Positions 1-7,326 of a stretch of DNA of 22,641 nt are shown here, piece by piece. The stretch's first letter is position 1. Every line of letters starts with the position of its first letter. The translations under genes were made by a program, and so were the position numbers. The stretch is from positions 1-22,641 of IMG/VR virus record IMGVR_UViG_3300030329_001109. One strand, written 5' to 3'. The DNA is from a virus. Below the pieces are notes generated by a model. That model had not been told where the DNA came from. It did no database searches and saw only the letters and a list, made by a program, of their open reading frames with translations.

Positions 1-408
1 CTCAGATGTTGAGTGCTCAATGCTTATCGGTACGCCTGATGTAGCAGTACCTATAGTTATCCCATTAGATGTATTGGAGTTATCTATATTTAAGGTCGAT
101 GTACTGTCTAATGAAATATTAGAGCCATCAACAACTAACGTCCCATCTATATCTGTATTATCTAAGTTAGCAGTACCATCTACTGCTGCATCACCAGTTA
201 CAGATAGGTTGTCGTTAATTGTAGTTTCGGAAGTTGAATGTCCGATACTTATAGGAACTCCAGATGTTGCTGTAGCAATAGTAATTCCGTTGCTTGTATT
301 GGAATTATCAATGTTAAGTGTTGATGTACTGTCTAGCGAGATGTTAGAACCATCAACTACAAGTGTTCCATCTATGTCTGTGTTATCTAGATTGGAAGTA
401 CCATCTAC
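1..408 (-). repeat. 225-bp tandem repeat in the fibre gene
   Basis: Bases 184-408 and 1-183 align at an offset of 225 bp, which is 75 codons. The second copy is cut by the window edge after 61 codons. The encoded units share stretches such as NLDNTDIDGTLVVDGSNISL and NSNTSNGITI. Differences are mostly at synonymous positions, so the copies have diverged in DNA while the protein was kept. More copies may follow beyond base 1. Confidence 0.9.
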
Positions 409-1332
409 TGACAGGTCGTCAGCTATAGCTACGTTACCGTCAGCCACATTGAGGGATGTTGCTCCATCAGTACCTGTAATTATTAACTGTTCTTCACTTG
501 CATCCCATGTGAGATTGTCACCAGCAGTTCCAGAGTACAGAACAACATCGACTCCAGAACCATCTGTACCTCCAGTTATTGTTCCTGTAAACGTACCTGT
601 TGTACCACTTATAGGATTACCACTAAGCTGTACTGTTCCTGATAGGTTAGGAAAGGTAATAGTTCTATCTGCCGTTGGGTCGGTGATAACAAAACTTGTT
701 TCGTAGGTATCATTTGAGGTTCCCTCAAATACTAAAGGAGTACCTCCTTGTATTGTGGCCCCTATTGTTAGGGAATCAGCAGCAGCATCTCCAAGAACCA
801 AGTTACCATTTAGTGTAGTAGTTCCTGTAACTGTTAAGGCTCCACCTACAGTTGCGTTTCCGATTATTGCAACAGTAGAACTTGAGGCCGTTGAATTAGG
901 AGTTATAGTTAAATGGTCTACAAATGTCCCTTGTGAATTGATGTCATTACCAATAGCAATTACACCATCAATACCAGCATCAATACGCCACTGGTCACTA
1001 GCATCATCCCCCTCATCAGCATACAGGTATAGAGCAGCTATAGCTCCCTCGTTACCACGTATACTTAGTTTCTCAACATCTATCTCAGATAAATGAATCT
1101 TGTCGTCAAACTTGTACCTTCTCTTTGAAGTACCTTTTACTATCTCAACATCAAACTCACCGGGAGTTGCATGAGAATAACTATAATATCCACTAGAGTT
1201 AGTAGTTACTGATGAGGCTTCTCTGGCAGTGGTAGTCGTATTCTTGTCATAGATATGAATCGTTGCCCCTGATACTGCATCACCAGAGTCATCGTATACA
1301 AAGCCTGCAAAGTTAATTGTAGGTGCTGCCAT
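1..1332 (-). CDS. Tail fibre protein, 5' part only (runs off left edge)
   Basis: This frame is open from an ATG at 1332 to base 1 with no stop, so 444 codons of a longer gene are seen. An AGGAGGGAG ribosome site lies just upstream of the ATG. Residues about 1-65 look like a small carboxypeptidase-regulatory or CNA-B-like beta domain (VYDDSGDAVSGATIHIYD, then a YYSYSHATPGEFDVEI stretch). The rest is low in aromatic and charged residues and rich in Thr, Ser, Asn, Gly and Asp, with repeated short beta strands such as NATVGGALTVTGTTTLNG. From about residue 309 it becomes a 75-residue tandem repeat. This is the usual make-up of marine phage fibre shafts, with the receptor-binding tip expected beyond the left edge. 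It is the last gene of the visible tail block. Fibre function is inferred from composition, repeats and position; a chaperone or hydrolase domain could lie in the unseen C-terminus. Confidence 0.8.
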   Translation of the reverse strand, partial: MAAPTINFAGFVYDDSGDAVSGATIHIYDKNTTTTAREASSVTTNSSGYYSYSHATPGEFDVEIVKGTSKRRYKFDDKIHLSEIDVEKLSIRGNEGAIAALYLYADEGDDASDQWRIDAGIDGVIAIGNDINSQGTFVDHLTITPNSTASSSTVAIIGNATVGGALTVTGTTTLNGNLVLGDAAADSLTIGATIQGGTPLVFEGTSNDTYETSFVITDPTADRTITFPNLSGTVQLSGNPISGTTGTFTGTITGGTDGSGVDVVLYSGTAGDNLTWDASEEQLIITGTDGATSLNVADGNVAIADDLSVDGTSNLDNTDIDGTLVVDGSNISLDSTSTLNIDNSNTSNGITIATATSGVPISIGHSTSETTINDNLSVTGDAAVDGTANLDNTDIDGTLVVDGSNISLDSTSTLNIDNSNTSNGITIGTATSGVPISIEHSTSE

Positions 1333-1734
1333 TTATCTCCCTCCTAGTCGGGACTTATCCCTAAATTGCAACGCTTCTCTAGTAACCCCAATTGGGTCTT
1401 GTTCAAGGTCATCCTCATCTACAAAGATTAAAGTAATACCCTGAGCCACTAGAGACTGCCTAGCAAATAAATCTCTTGATTTAGTTTCTGCCCCTAACTC
1501 GTAGTGATAGTATACACCTTGGACGTTCACAGCTAAATTAGGTGGGTTAGTAAACATGAAGTCTATTACCACCCCTCCCTTATCTAGTCTTCCTCCCATC
1601 AAGGGGCTTTGATATGTGAAGTCTTCATCGGGTTGATACCCAAGTTCTACTAATGATGCATAGAAAGCCCATTCTGGTTTTGACCCTTGCCATCCCTCAG
1701 GAGGTTCAGGCAGGAGTCCCGGTTGTGTAGTCAT
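1333..1734 (-). CDS. PD-(D/E)XK nuclease-like (Vsr/DUF559-type fold) protein
   Basis: 133 residues. The layout matches small restriction-endonuclease-fold proteins. There is an N-terminal helix with an acid (KPEWAFYASL, E21), then DFTYQSPLMGGR, a Gly-Gly turn, the strand VVIDF with D58, the strand LAVNVQG at residues 67-73, YYH at 75-77, a helix containing D88, and a final strand ITLIFVDEDDL. In active members the strand after D58 normally carries Glu-x-Lys; here the residues are N70-V71-Q72, so catalysis is uncertain. The start codon overlaps the stop of the 97-residue gene (TAATG) and the stop is directly followed by the fibre gene start, so it is firmly inside the tail block. It could nick or trim DNA during ejection or packaging, or be a fold reused structurally. 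The fold call rests on motif spacing, not on a search. Confidence 0.6.
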   Translation of the reverse strand: MTTQPGLLPEPPEGWQGSKPEWAFYASLVELGYQPDEDFTYQSPLMGGRLDKGGVVIDFMFTNPPNLAVNVQGVYYHYELGAETKSRDLFARQSLVAQGITLIFVDEDDLEQDPIGVTREALQFRDKSRLGGR

Positions 1735-2027
1735 TATCCATCCAGTATTACCGCCCAGCAGACCTTATCACCGTTAGTAGCTACATCTACATAGAATGCA
1801 CTAAAGGCTACGGTTCCACCAGACGCTGCAAAGTCAATTTCTATCTCGTTTCCAGCTGATAACTCATATCCATTAGTAGCAGTAACGTCACTGACACCCA
1901 GATATGCGATACCAGAATTAGCTGCTAATGCTTTTACTTTTATATATCTAACTCTGTTAGTAGTATTAGATATCTGTACCTCAGTACCAGCTGTAGATAC
2001 TGTAGTTGTTCCTGCATCAAATATCAT
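1734..2027 (-). CDS. Small beta-sandwich virion protein (97 aa)
   Basis: This is a 97-residue, almost all-beta sequence with TTTVSTAGTEVQISN at the start, VRYIKVKALAANSGIAYLGV in the middle and a Gly/Asn-rich C-terminal half. Short proteins of this pattern (an EVQISN-like strand, a YIKVKA-like strand, a YLGVSDVTATNGYEL-like turn) are frequent in phage structural clusters as head or tail accessory proteins; this is recalled family knowledge, not a search result. The ATG overlaps the stop of the preceding 665-residue gene as ATGA, and its own stop overlaps the next ATG as TAATG, which indicates translational coupling on both sides. There is no signal peptide or membrane segment. The exact role is unknown. 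Confidence 0.7.
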   Translation of the reverse strand: MIFDAGTTTVSTAGTEVQISNTTNRVRYIKVKALAANSGIAYLGVSDVTATNGYELSAGNEIEIDFAASGGTVAFSAFYVDVATNGDKVCWAVILDG

Positions 2028-4021
2028 GGTTCCACCAATGTAATTCTAGAAGAGCCACGTTCATCGTGGCCTGTGTATTCAATACCAGTAGCAGATGTTA
2101 CATCTACAAAATAGTTTCTAGTAGTGCTATCGTCATCTCTATAGGTAAACTCTACTAACGTATCGCTTTCTATAGCATCTACTAAATTAGATCGTAACTC
2201 CTTGGGACTGTTACCTTTGTATTCACGATTAAGGTCAACTTCTACTGCATGACCCCACTTAGCTTCCAGTTTCTTTCTATATTCAAGAGTTACTGATATA
2301 ACATCTGGGCTTTTCTTTTTAGCGTCAGCATCGTTTTCTCTGGCTAAATCAAGTTTTATCTTAATAGCACGAAACGTCTTGCCAATAGGGTCACCATCAT
2401 CATTATTAAACGTATAAGTAGTTACACCGTTACTTGTAATCGTACCAAGTAACACCTCAGTAGTAGAGTAATCAGCATAGTAATATGCCTTTACTGTTTC
2501 ATTGGAAGAACACCCAGAAGTTTCTATCTTTAACTTAAGTGCGGTCTTGTCTACTTCTGTTTGCTGTGCATCAAACCAAGGAGTTTCATGAGTTCCAGAT
2601 ACTGCGTACTCATAGTTACCAAGTTGAGCAGGGTTAATAATGTCAAAGGGAACCATCTGATGATATATGTTTCCATCATATCCCCACCACATTCTGTAGT
2701 CTCCCTGACCAGCATTAGTAACAATCATATGCTCTATAGCTTTACCGGGGTCAGGAGCCTGCCACTTACACTCCCAGCCTGTATCATTCCAGCCAAGAAT
2801 TGTTGAGTAACCTGAATCAGAGTCTATAACAGAAGAACCAAAGTGTGGTTGTCTGGACCACTGGTAAGCAATGTCCGTACTTGCTACGCTCTCCGGAGCT
2901 GTGGTGGCATCTACAGCAGCAAGTAACTCTGTATGAGTTCCTGCCAGTTTCTTTATAGTTCCTCGTCTATCCTGAGGAAGCCCATCGTCCCTGTCTGGAC
3001 CCATGACTGTAATAACAGCATGGATATTACCATTAATGTACTTGTATATACCTAGACCGCTAGGGCTGTATATAGAGTCCCTCCACCTTACAGAGCCAGA
3101 ACCATTGAACTGATGGAAAGGTAAATGGAACTGTGTCTCTACGAATCTCTGGTTGGCTGCATCATGTGCATACAATCCTACCTGAGTAGATGCGTATATG
3201 ATTTGCTCTCCCTGAGAATCCCTACCTACAAATAAGTCAGTAACATAATCATCAGGGACAGGTAACTTAGCATCAGCAACAGGGTCACCACCAATTGTGA
3301 GTGTGTACCACAGTTGGCCTGTGCTACTTATTCCCCATAGTCTCTCGTCCCAGAATGTTAGAAATTCAGTTGGTATTGCATTACCAGAATTAGCTAATGA
3401 TGTTGTTGCAGAGTTCGTCTTGTTAGTTACTGCTATAGCACTGGAAAAGTAACTATATCCGCTTGCTCCAGTTCCAGTATTTCTGTGTGCAACAACTATA
3501 TAGTCAGTGCCATCCATTCGTACTGAAATGGAGTCAGTAGGAGTAGAGGGGAATGAATACGCACTACCTCCATCACTAGCAGTTACTCTGGTCCAGTCAT
3601 CTGAAGCCTTAACATAATTGTATAGAGCTAAATCCCAGCTTGCATAGATATCACTTGTAGTGCTACCAAGGTCTTGAATCATAGTTATTTCGCCAGTGAT
3701 TGCGGTTGAACCGCCAGTTACCTCTGCGGTAGTAACATTACCAAGGGCACCAAGAACAAGGTGGTGTCTGTATCTGGTCTGGCAAGTAGAGAACCATGCT
3801 CTGTCAGCATCAGCTGGTCCCTGCATCCTCTCAACACCTATACCACCACGCCAGTCAGACCAAGAAACTACTGATGACCTAAGCTGGCTATCCTTTGTGG
3901 TGTCACCTATAACTACTTTAGCTGGATATATAGATGCCAATGTACTTTGGACTGGCCTGTTTAAAGGATAGTAAGTACCGTCAAGGTATATCTCATTCTT
4001 CTGTATTACTTTGTTTGCCAT
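2024..4021 (-). CDS. Tail protein, possible beta-propeller (nozzle-like)
   Basis: 665 residues with a high content of beta-type sequence, regularly placed Trp and Tyr, and repeated Gly-Asp turns through the middle (such as FLTFWDERLWGISSTGQLWY and IIYASTQVGLYAHD), which suggests a propeller or stacked beta-sandwich. The N-terminal segment RGGIGVERMQGPADADRAWF, about residues 60-78, is a feature I associate with large tail proteins of uncultured marine phages. The C-terminal part carries alternating strands and an acidic end. It follows the 487-residue neck/tail protein through a TAATG overlap and precedes the small beta protein through ATGA. By position it could be the tail nozzle (T7 gp12-like role) or a receptor-proximal tail protein. 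No catalytic motif is recognised. Confidence 0.6.
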   Translation of the reverse strand: MANKVIQKNEIYLDGTYYPLNRPVQSTLASIYPAKVVIGDTTKDSQLRSSVVSWSDWRGGIGVERMQGPADADRAWFSTCQTRYRHHLVLGALGNVTTAEVTGGSTAITGEITMIQDLGSTTSDIYASWDLALYNYVKASDDWTRVTASDGGSAYSFPSTPTDSISVRMDGTDYIVVAHRNTGTGASGYSYFSSAIAVTNKTNSATTSLANSGNAIPTEFLTFWDERLWGISSTGQLWYTLTIGGDPVADAKLPVPDDYVTDLFVGRDSQGEQIIYASTQVGLYAHDAANQRFVETQFHLPFHQFNGSGSVRWRDSIYSPSGLGIYKYINGNIHAVITVMGPDRDDGLPQDRRGTIKKLAGTHTELLAAVDATTAPESVASTDIAYQWSRQPHFGSSVIDSDSGYSTILGWNDTGWECKWQAPDPGKAIEHMIVTNAGQGDYRMWWGYDGNIYHQMVPFDIINPAQLGNYEYAVSGTHETPWFDAQQTEVDKTALKLKIETSGCSSNETVKAYYYADYSTTEVLLGTITSNGVTTYTFNNDDGDPIGKTFRAIKIKLDLARENDADAKKKSPDVISVTLEYRKKLEAKWGHAVEVDLNREYKGNSPKELRSNLVDAIESDTLVEFTYRDDDSTTRNYFVDVTSATGIEYTGHDERGSSRITLVEP

Positions 4022-5484
4022 TACTCAACTGCTCTCCCTGTTATGAGTAGAGGGAACGCTCGTTTGGCCTGCTCTGCAAGCCCCAACCAAAAAGCAGCTT
4101 GTTGTCTTAGCTGGTCTGGGTCAGTAGATGGCCCACCTGAAGCAGAGGCAAAGGCTAATCCAGTAGCCCTAGCTATTATGTACGAGTCATCTATCTCTGT
4201 AGTTGCTGAGTCAGTAGTTAGTAACGCTGGCTTGTCGCCACCTGTAATCTTTAGTAGTGAATACCCTGCTGCAAACTTTCCATCTTGGGTGATTACCAAG
4301 TCTCTTGCACTGCGGTCTAGCTTCCACAGGTGCTTAGGGAATATCTCCCATACTGCGGAATCATTCTGGACTACCTTTAAGTCATCAAGAAATACAGTAC
4401 AAGCCCCTAAATCTGTACCAGTTTGCTTTAGCCCTATAGATATAATTGCAGTATCTATTTCTGGGTTAGCAAGTTTAACACGAAAATACGTCCAAGAATC
4501 TGCTGACAGTGCCGGGACATCTAATGATTCCAGTGGACTAGCACAACTTGCAGTATCGTCTAACAGTACCTGTAAATTACCACTAGATGTAGATACTGTA
4601 CTCTTAATCCAACCTTCAAGGTAATCGTATTTACTTATATCCTTACTACCAATAGATTCCGTAACAATCTGGTTAGTGCCTGCTGCTGTTGGAATAATAA
4701 ATTTATTACTAGCTGTTCCCTGTTTCTTATCCTGAGTATCAACTACAGGAAATAATAGAACACTAGCTCCATCTGAATGTGTAGCAGCAGTTGTGCCTCC
4801 TGCCCCCCTAGAAACAGTTAACGTATTAGAACTAATACTACTGATAGTCATCTTCTCTGAACCTACCAGAATTTGCTGACTGGTTCGTAAAGGAGTAGCA
4901 CTTGCAACTGTTACTAAAGTAGCATCTGCATCTGTTATAGCACCATCTAAAGTAGTAGCTACAAGAGTTGAGTGTTCATCAAAAGCAGAGTTACAAGAAT
5001 GAAGCCTAGTAAAAGATACGCTGCTTCTGTAGTAGAGGTGATTAATGATAGATATGTTACTGGGTACATCAAAGCGTAAGGCCGTTCCGTCTGCGTGTAA
5101 GCTAACGTCTTCTACTGGGTCATAAGCCTGACCAGTAGTATCAATAATGGCCTGATTAATAAAGTCATGGATAGCATTAGGATGGTATCCCTGTTCCCAT
5201 AACTCATAGGTATCATTCGTAGCAGTGCTATTAGACAGTGCTGGAGATACTGTGAGGTCAGTAGATGATTCTACAAAGTCACTGACACGCCTTAGGGCAC
5301 CGTCATTGTTACCTGAAGTAAAGAGGGCATTGTAACCAATGTAGTTATCATTGCCCCCTGTAAGAGTGTTGTCTATCAGGGAAGTAGTATCACCGTTACC
5401 TGAGGCCGATGATACGTATATAGCTCCTAAGTTATAGCCGATAGACTGGCGTAATTGCTTTCGGGTTCTTCCCTGTACAGGCAT
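4021..5484 (-). CDS. Neck/tail connector protein with inserted beta domains
   Basis: 487 residues. The N-terminal part (1-about 150) has RKQLRQSIGYNLGAIY and HPNAIHDFINQAIIDT, resembling head-to-tail adaptor or tail connector proteins. Residues about 180-250 match a small domain common in phage virion proteins: TLVTVASATPLRTSQQILVG, then GSEKMTISSI, then the RGAGGTTAATHSDGA signature. Residues about 270-385 look like a jelly-roll carbohydrate-binding module (YLEGWIKSTVS, WTYFRVKLANPE, CTVFLDDLKVV). The C-terminal helix (DQLRQQAAFWLGLAEQAKRA) returns to a connector-like character. The gene starts 11 bases after the coiled-coil gene, with only a GGGG tract as ribosome site, and its stop overlaps the next start. 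A tail or connector role is inferred from order; the binding module would suit surface attachment. Confidence 0.6.
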   Translation of the reverse strand: MPVQGRTRKQLRQSIGYNLGAIYVSSASGNGDTTSLIDNTLTGGNDNYIGYNALFTSGNNDGALRRVSDFVESSTDLTVSPALSNSTATNDTYELWEQGYHPNAIHDFINQAIIDTTGQAYDPVEDVSLHADGTALRFDVPSNISIINHLYYRSSVSFTRLHSCNSAFDEHSTLVATTLDGAITDADATLVTVASATPLRTSQQILVGSEKMTISSISSNTLTVSRGAGGTTAATHSDGASVLLFPVVDTQDKKQGTASNKFIIPTAAGTNQIVTESIGSKDISKYDYLEGWIKSTVSTSSGNLQVLLDDTASCASPLESLDVPALSADSWTYFRVKLANPEIDTAIISIGLKQTGTDLGACTVFLDDLKVVQNDSAVWEIFPKHLWKLDRSARDLVITQDGKFAAGYSLLKITGGDKPALLTTDSATTEIDDSYIIARATGLAFASASGGPSTDPDQLRQQAAFWLGLAEQAKRAFPLLITGRAVE

Positions 5485-5495
5485 TGTCTACCCCA

Positions 5496-5687
5496 TTATT
5501 TTTTCTTAGAGCCTTTCAGTTCCTCAATCTCTGCTTCTAGTTCTGCTATTCGGGAATCCCTTGTAGCAATTACTCTCTGTAGCATATTGATTTGTGCTGT
5601 CATTCCAGCAGTCGGGTTAGCCTGAAAAGCTGCATTGATATCTTCTGTTGTTAATCCGAACTCTTGTGCCTCGTTCTGTCCTACCAT
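5496..5687 (-). CDS. Small coiled-coil protein (63 aa)
   Basis: 63 residues. The first half (about 1-30) has a mixed Gln/Ala/Asn composition (EDINAAFQANPTAGMTAQI). The second half is a clear helical coiled coil (MLQRVIATRDSRIAELEAEI) ending in a basic GSKKK tail. The start overlaps the previous stop as TAATG. Short proteins with a C-terminal heptad region occur in phage head-tail regions as assembly factors or hub trimerisation elements, but nothing here fixes the job. No membrane segment is seen. It is real by its tight coupling and coiled-coil heptads. Confidence 0.7.
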   Translation of the reverse strand: MVGQNEAQEFGLTTEDINAAFQANPTAGMTAQINMLQRVIATRDSRIAELEAEIEELKGSKKK

Positions 5688-6043
5688 TAAATACCTCGAT
5701 AATAAATCCGATTGTTTGTACTATCTCTACGCTTTGCAGCGTATTCCTTAAACTCTTTAAGTTGCTTCCCTATCTCCTTTCTTTCTTCTGCTGTTGGTTT
5801 CTTTTTCTTGTCTTTAACACGGCACTCTATTAGAAAGTTTTCTAGTGCCTGAGCAGCCATGTCTTCTATGTGAGCCTGAGATATATCTGGGTCTGCTGGT
5901 ATCTTAACTACCTGTGCCCTACCAGTTTCAGGGTCTTTAAAGTGGAACGTATGGACAACAATGGACACCCCAGTTTCATTATTGTAGCCAGTATTGTCAC
6001 CGCCTACATAAGTTGAGCCTTGAGGTGTCCAGAGTTCTACCAT
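5687..6043 (-). CDS. Hypothetical head/tail-region protein (118 aa)
   Basis: 118 residues, not assigned to a family. The N-terminal half (1-60) is beta-rich and polar (TGVSIVVHTFHFKDPETGRA). The C-terminal half is helical and strongly charged (KDKKKKPTAEERKEIGKQLK) and ends in a Tyr/Arg-rich tail. Both the start and the stop sit in TAATG overlaps, with the 243-residue protein before it and the coiled-coil protein after it. The charged helical end could contact DNA or an acidic partner. The position between head decoration and tail connector genes suggests head completion, which is inference only. Confidence 0.65.
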   Translation of the reverse strand: MVELWTPQGSTYVGGDNTGYNNETGVSIVVHTFHFKDPETGRAQVVKIPADPDISQAHIEDMAAQALENFLIECRVKDKKKKPTAEERKEIGKQLKEFKEYAAKRRDSTNNRIYYRGI

Positions 6044-6774
6044 TAACCTATGTTAGCTTTTATGAGTCCGTACTCGCCATTAACTCCAGCTATCGGTCCC
6101 ATGTATCCGACTACAGTTCCCTCATCATCTGCATCAGAGTCAAGAACCTCAACAGCCCCAGCCACACCCTGAGAAGCAACTAACTGTGTCGCAATTCCGG
6201 GAGTGCCATCAATCAATGCTGTTGTAAATCCTTTATCACAAATCCATCCGTAATATGTATCTGCAATATCAACACAAGCCCACCCTAGTGGGGCATTGTC
6301 TATATCATCGTGGTCATGAATTTCTACTTCTTTATGGGGGTTTTCATATATTCCCACTTGCTGAGAAGTTGTTATTGCAGTTGCAAGCCCATCTTCCTCG
6401 TCAAGTGTTAATACACATCCTGTTGCACTGGATACCGCAGTATTACTTTTAATCCTGTACATATGACCCTCTTCCTCAACATCGTTGAAGATAAGCCAAC
6501 CATCCTTGTACTGGTCTTTGGCAATAGTCAGTGAGCCTGATAGGGTTACTGTGGTTGCTCCTGCTGAAGCAGCGGATACTGCCAAGTCAACTTGGTGGGC
6601 AGCAGTTCCTGCCATGCCGTCTACCAATAAGCCTGCTGTTATTGCTTCGCCTGCTTGAACATAAACAAATTCCCTATCAGCTATCTGCATTCGGGTACCA
6701 AGTTTATGTTTCTGGGCAGAAGTAGTTACTTTCTCCCAGCCAAATTTTCCCATTATTGTTTGCGGAAAAGACAT
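6043..6774 (-). CDS. Probable head decoration / minor structural protein
   Basis: 243 residues, with a very good AAGGAGG ribosome site seven bases before the ATG, the strongest in the window, which suggests high expression. The sequence is beta-rich: REFVYVQAGEAITAGLLVDG near residue 35, an Ala/Gly/Thr-rich Ig-like stretch (ASAGATTVTLSGSLTIAKDQ) about 70-90, a His/Asp cluster EIHDHDDIDN about 150-160, and a C-terminal GVNGEYGLIKANIG. Proteins with this YVQAGEAI and EYGLIK pattern sit behind the capsid gene in many uncultured phages and are usually annotated as capsid-associated structural proteins. The HDHDD cluster could bind metal. The placement two genes after the major capsid gene supports a decoration or stabilising role. 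Confidence 0.6.
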   Translation of the reverse strand: MSFPQTIMGKFGWEKVTTSAQKHKLGTRMQIADREFVYVQAGEAITAGLLVDGMAGTAAHQVDLAVSAASAGATTVTLSGSLTIAKDQYKDGWLIFNDVEEEGHMYRIKSNTAVSSATGCVLTLDEEDGLATAITTSQQVGIYENPHKEVEIHDHDDIDNAPLGWACVDIADTYYGWICDKGFTTALIDGTPGIATQLVASQGVAGAVEVLDSDADDEGTVVGYMGPIAGVNGEYGLIKANIG

Positions 6775-6839
6775 ATCAAACCTCCTTCAAGGTTACTTAC
6801 AGGTTTCTTATACACCCTGCGACCAACCGTTATTTGTTT

Positions 6840-6886
6840 AGAGAACCCTGAGAGCCACGGTCAATCGTTACAACTCTCAGGACTCT
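6840..6886 (-). other. Hairpin in the 113-base gap before the decoration gene
   Basis: CCTGAGAG at 6847-6854 pairs perfectly with CTCTCAGG at 6874-6881. AGAG (6840-6843) and CTCT (6883-6886) extend the stem after a small internal loop. The 19-base loop holds a further ACG/CGT pairing. It lies just after the end of the zinc-finger-like gene and no T-run follows on the minus strand, so it is not a standard terminator. RNA processing, partial attenuation or leader structure are possible. Confidence 0.6.
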
Positions 6887-6887
6887 A

Positions 6888-7313
6888 TTATACATCTGGA
6901 TGCAACTTACGTTTGTGGAACGTCAACTTAGACGATGCTCCTGCTGAGTTCTTAGCCTCAGCAACAAACCCACATATCTCGCAAGTCTTTGCAGCAGAGT
7001 CAATAACTTCTTTGGCTTCTTCTACTATAGCTTCAGCCTCAGTAAAAGACTCTCTGCACCACTTACACTCACAGGTAGCACTTGGTTTCCAAGGAAACAA
7101 ACCTATTTTCGATTTACGTAATACATAGTCCGGGCTACCGGGAACACCTTTAATAGCTGTTCCAACACCCCGGACTATTTCCCCCTGAACATTGAAGCTG
7201 GCTTTGTGTCTGTAAAGAGTAGTTTTGGGCTGCCAGTCATCTATATAAGACATTGTGAATCCAGCATTTGCCAATTCTACTTTTTGTTTATTACGTTCAG
7301 TTATGCCAGCCAT
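6888..7313 (-). CDS. Zinc-finger-like head-region protein (141 aa)
   Basis: 141 residues with AGGAG seven bases before the ATG. Residues 1-78 form a soluble N-terminal region with no recognised domain. Residues 81-86 are Cys-Glu-Cys-Lys-Trp-Cys. A second cluster has C111-x2-C114, then H133-x4-H138, which is C2H2 zinc-finger-like with a longer than usual 18-residue spacer. A helix rich in Glu and Ala (TEAEAIVEEAKEVIDSAA) separates the two clusters. The gene follows the major capsid gene by 13 bases and precedes a 113-base gap with a hairpin. Possible roles are a DNA-binding head protein, a metal-stabilised capsid accessory or a carried regulator. Zinc binding is inferred from the residue pattern. 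Confidence 0.65.
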   Translation of the reverse strand: MAGITERNKQKVELANAGFTMSYIDDWQPKTTLYRHKASFNVQGEIVRGVGTAIKGVPGSPDYVLRKSKIGLFPWKPSATCECKWCRESFTEAEAIVEEAKEVIDSAAKTCEICGFVAEAKNSAGASSKLTFHKRKLHPDV

Positions 7314-7326
7314 TAATTACTCCTGA

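Noticed and set aside
20-1096. Plus-strand open frames opposite the fibre gene
   Set aside because: They mirror the repetitive fibre coding sequence on the other strand, repeat with the same 75-codon period, and lack ribosome sites.
6887-6892. Minus-strand TATAAT as promoter for the decoration gene
   Set aside because: It overlaps the stop codon of the preceding gene and has no -35 box at 16-18 bases and no extended -10 with correct spacing.
6655-7128. 157-codon plus-strand frame
   Set aside because: It runs antisense across the end of the decoration gene and the zinc-finger gene and through the hairpin gap, has no ribosome site and no recognisable motif.
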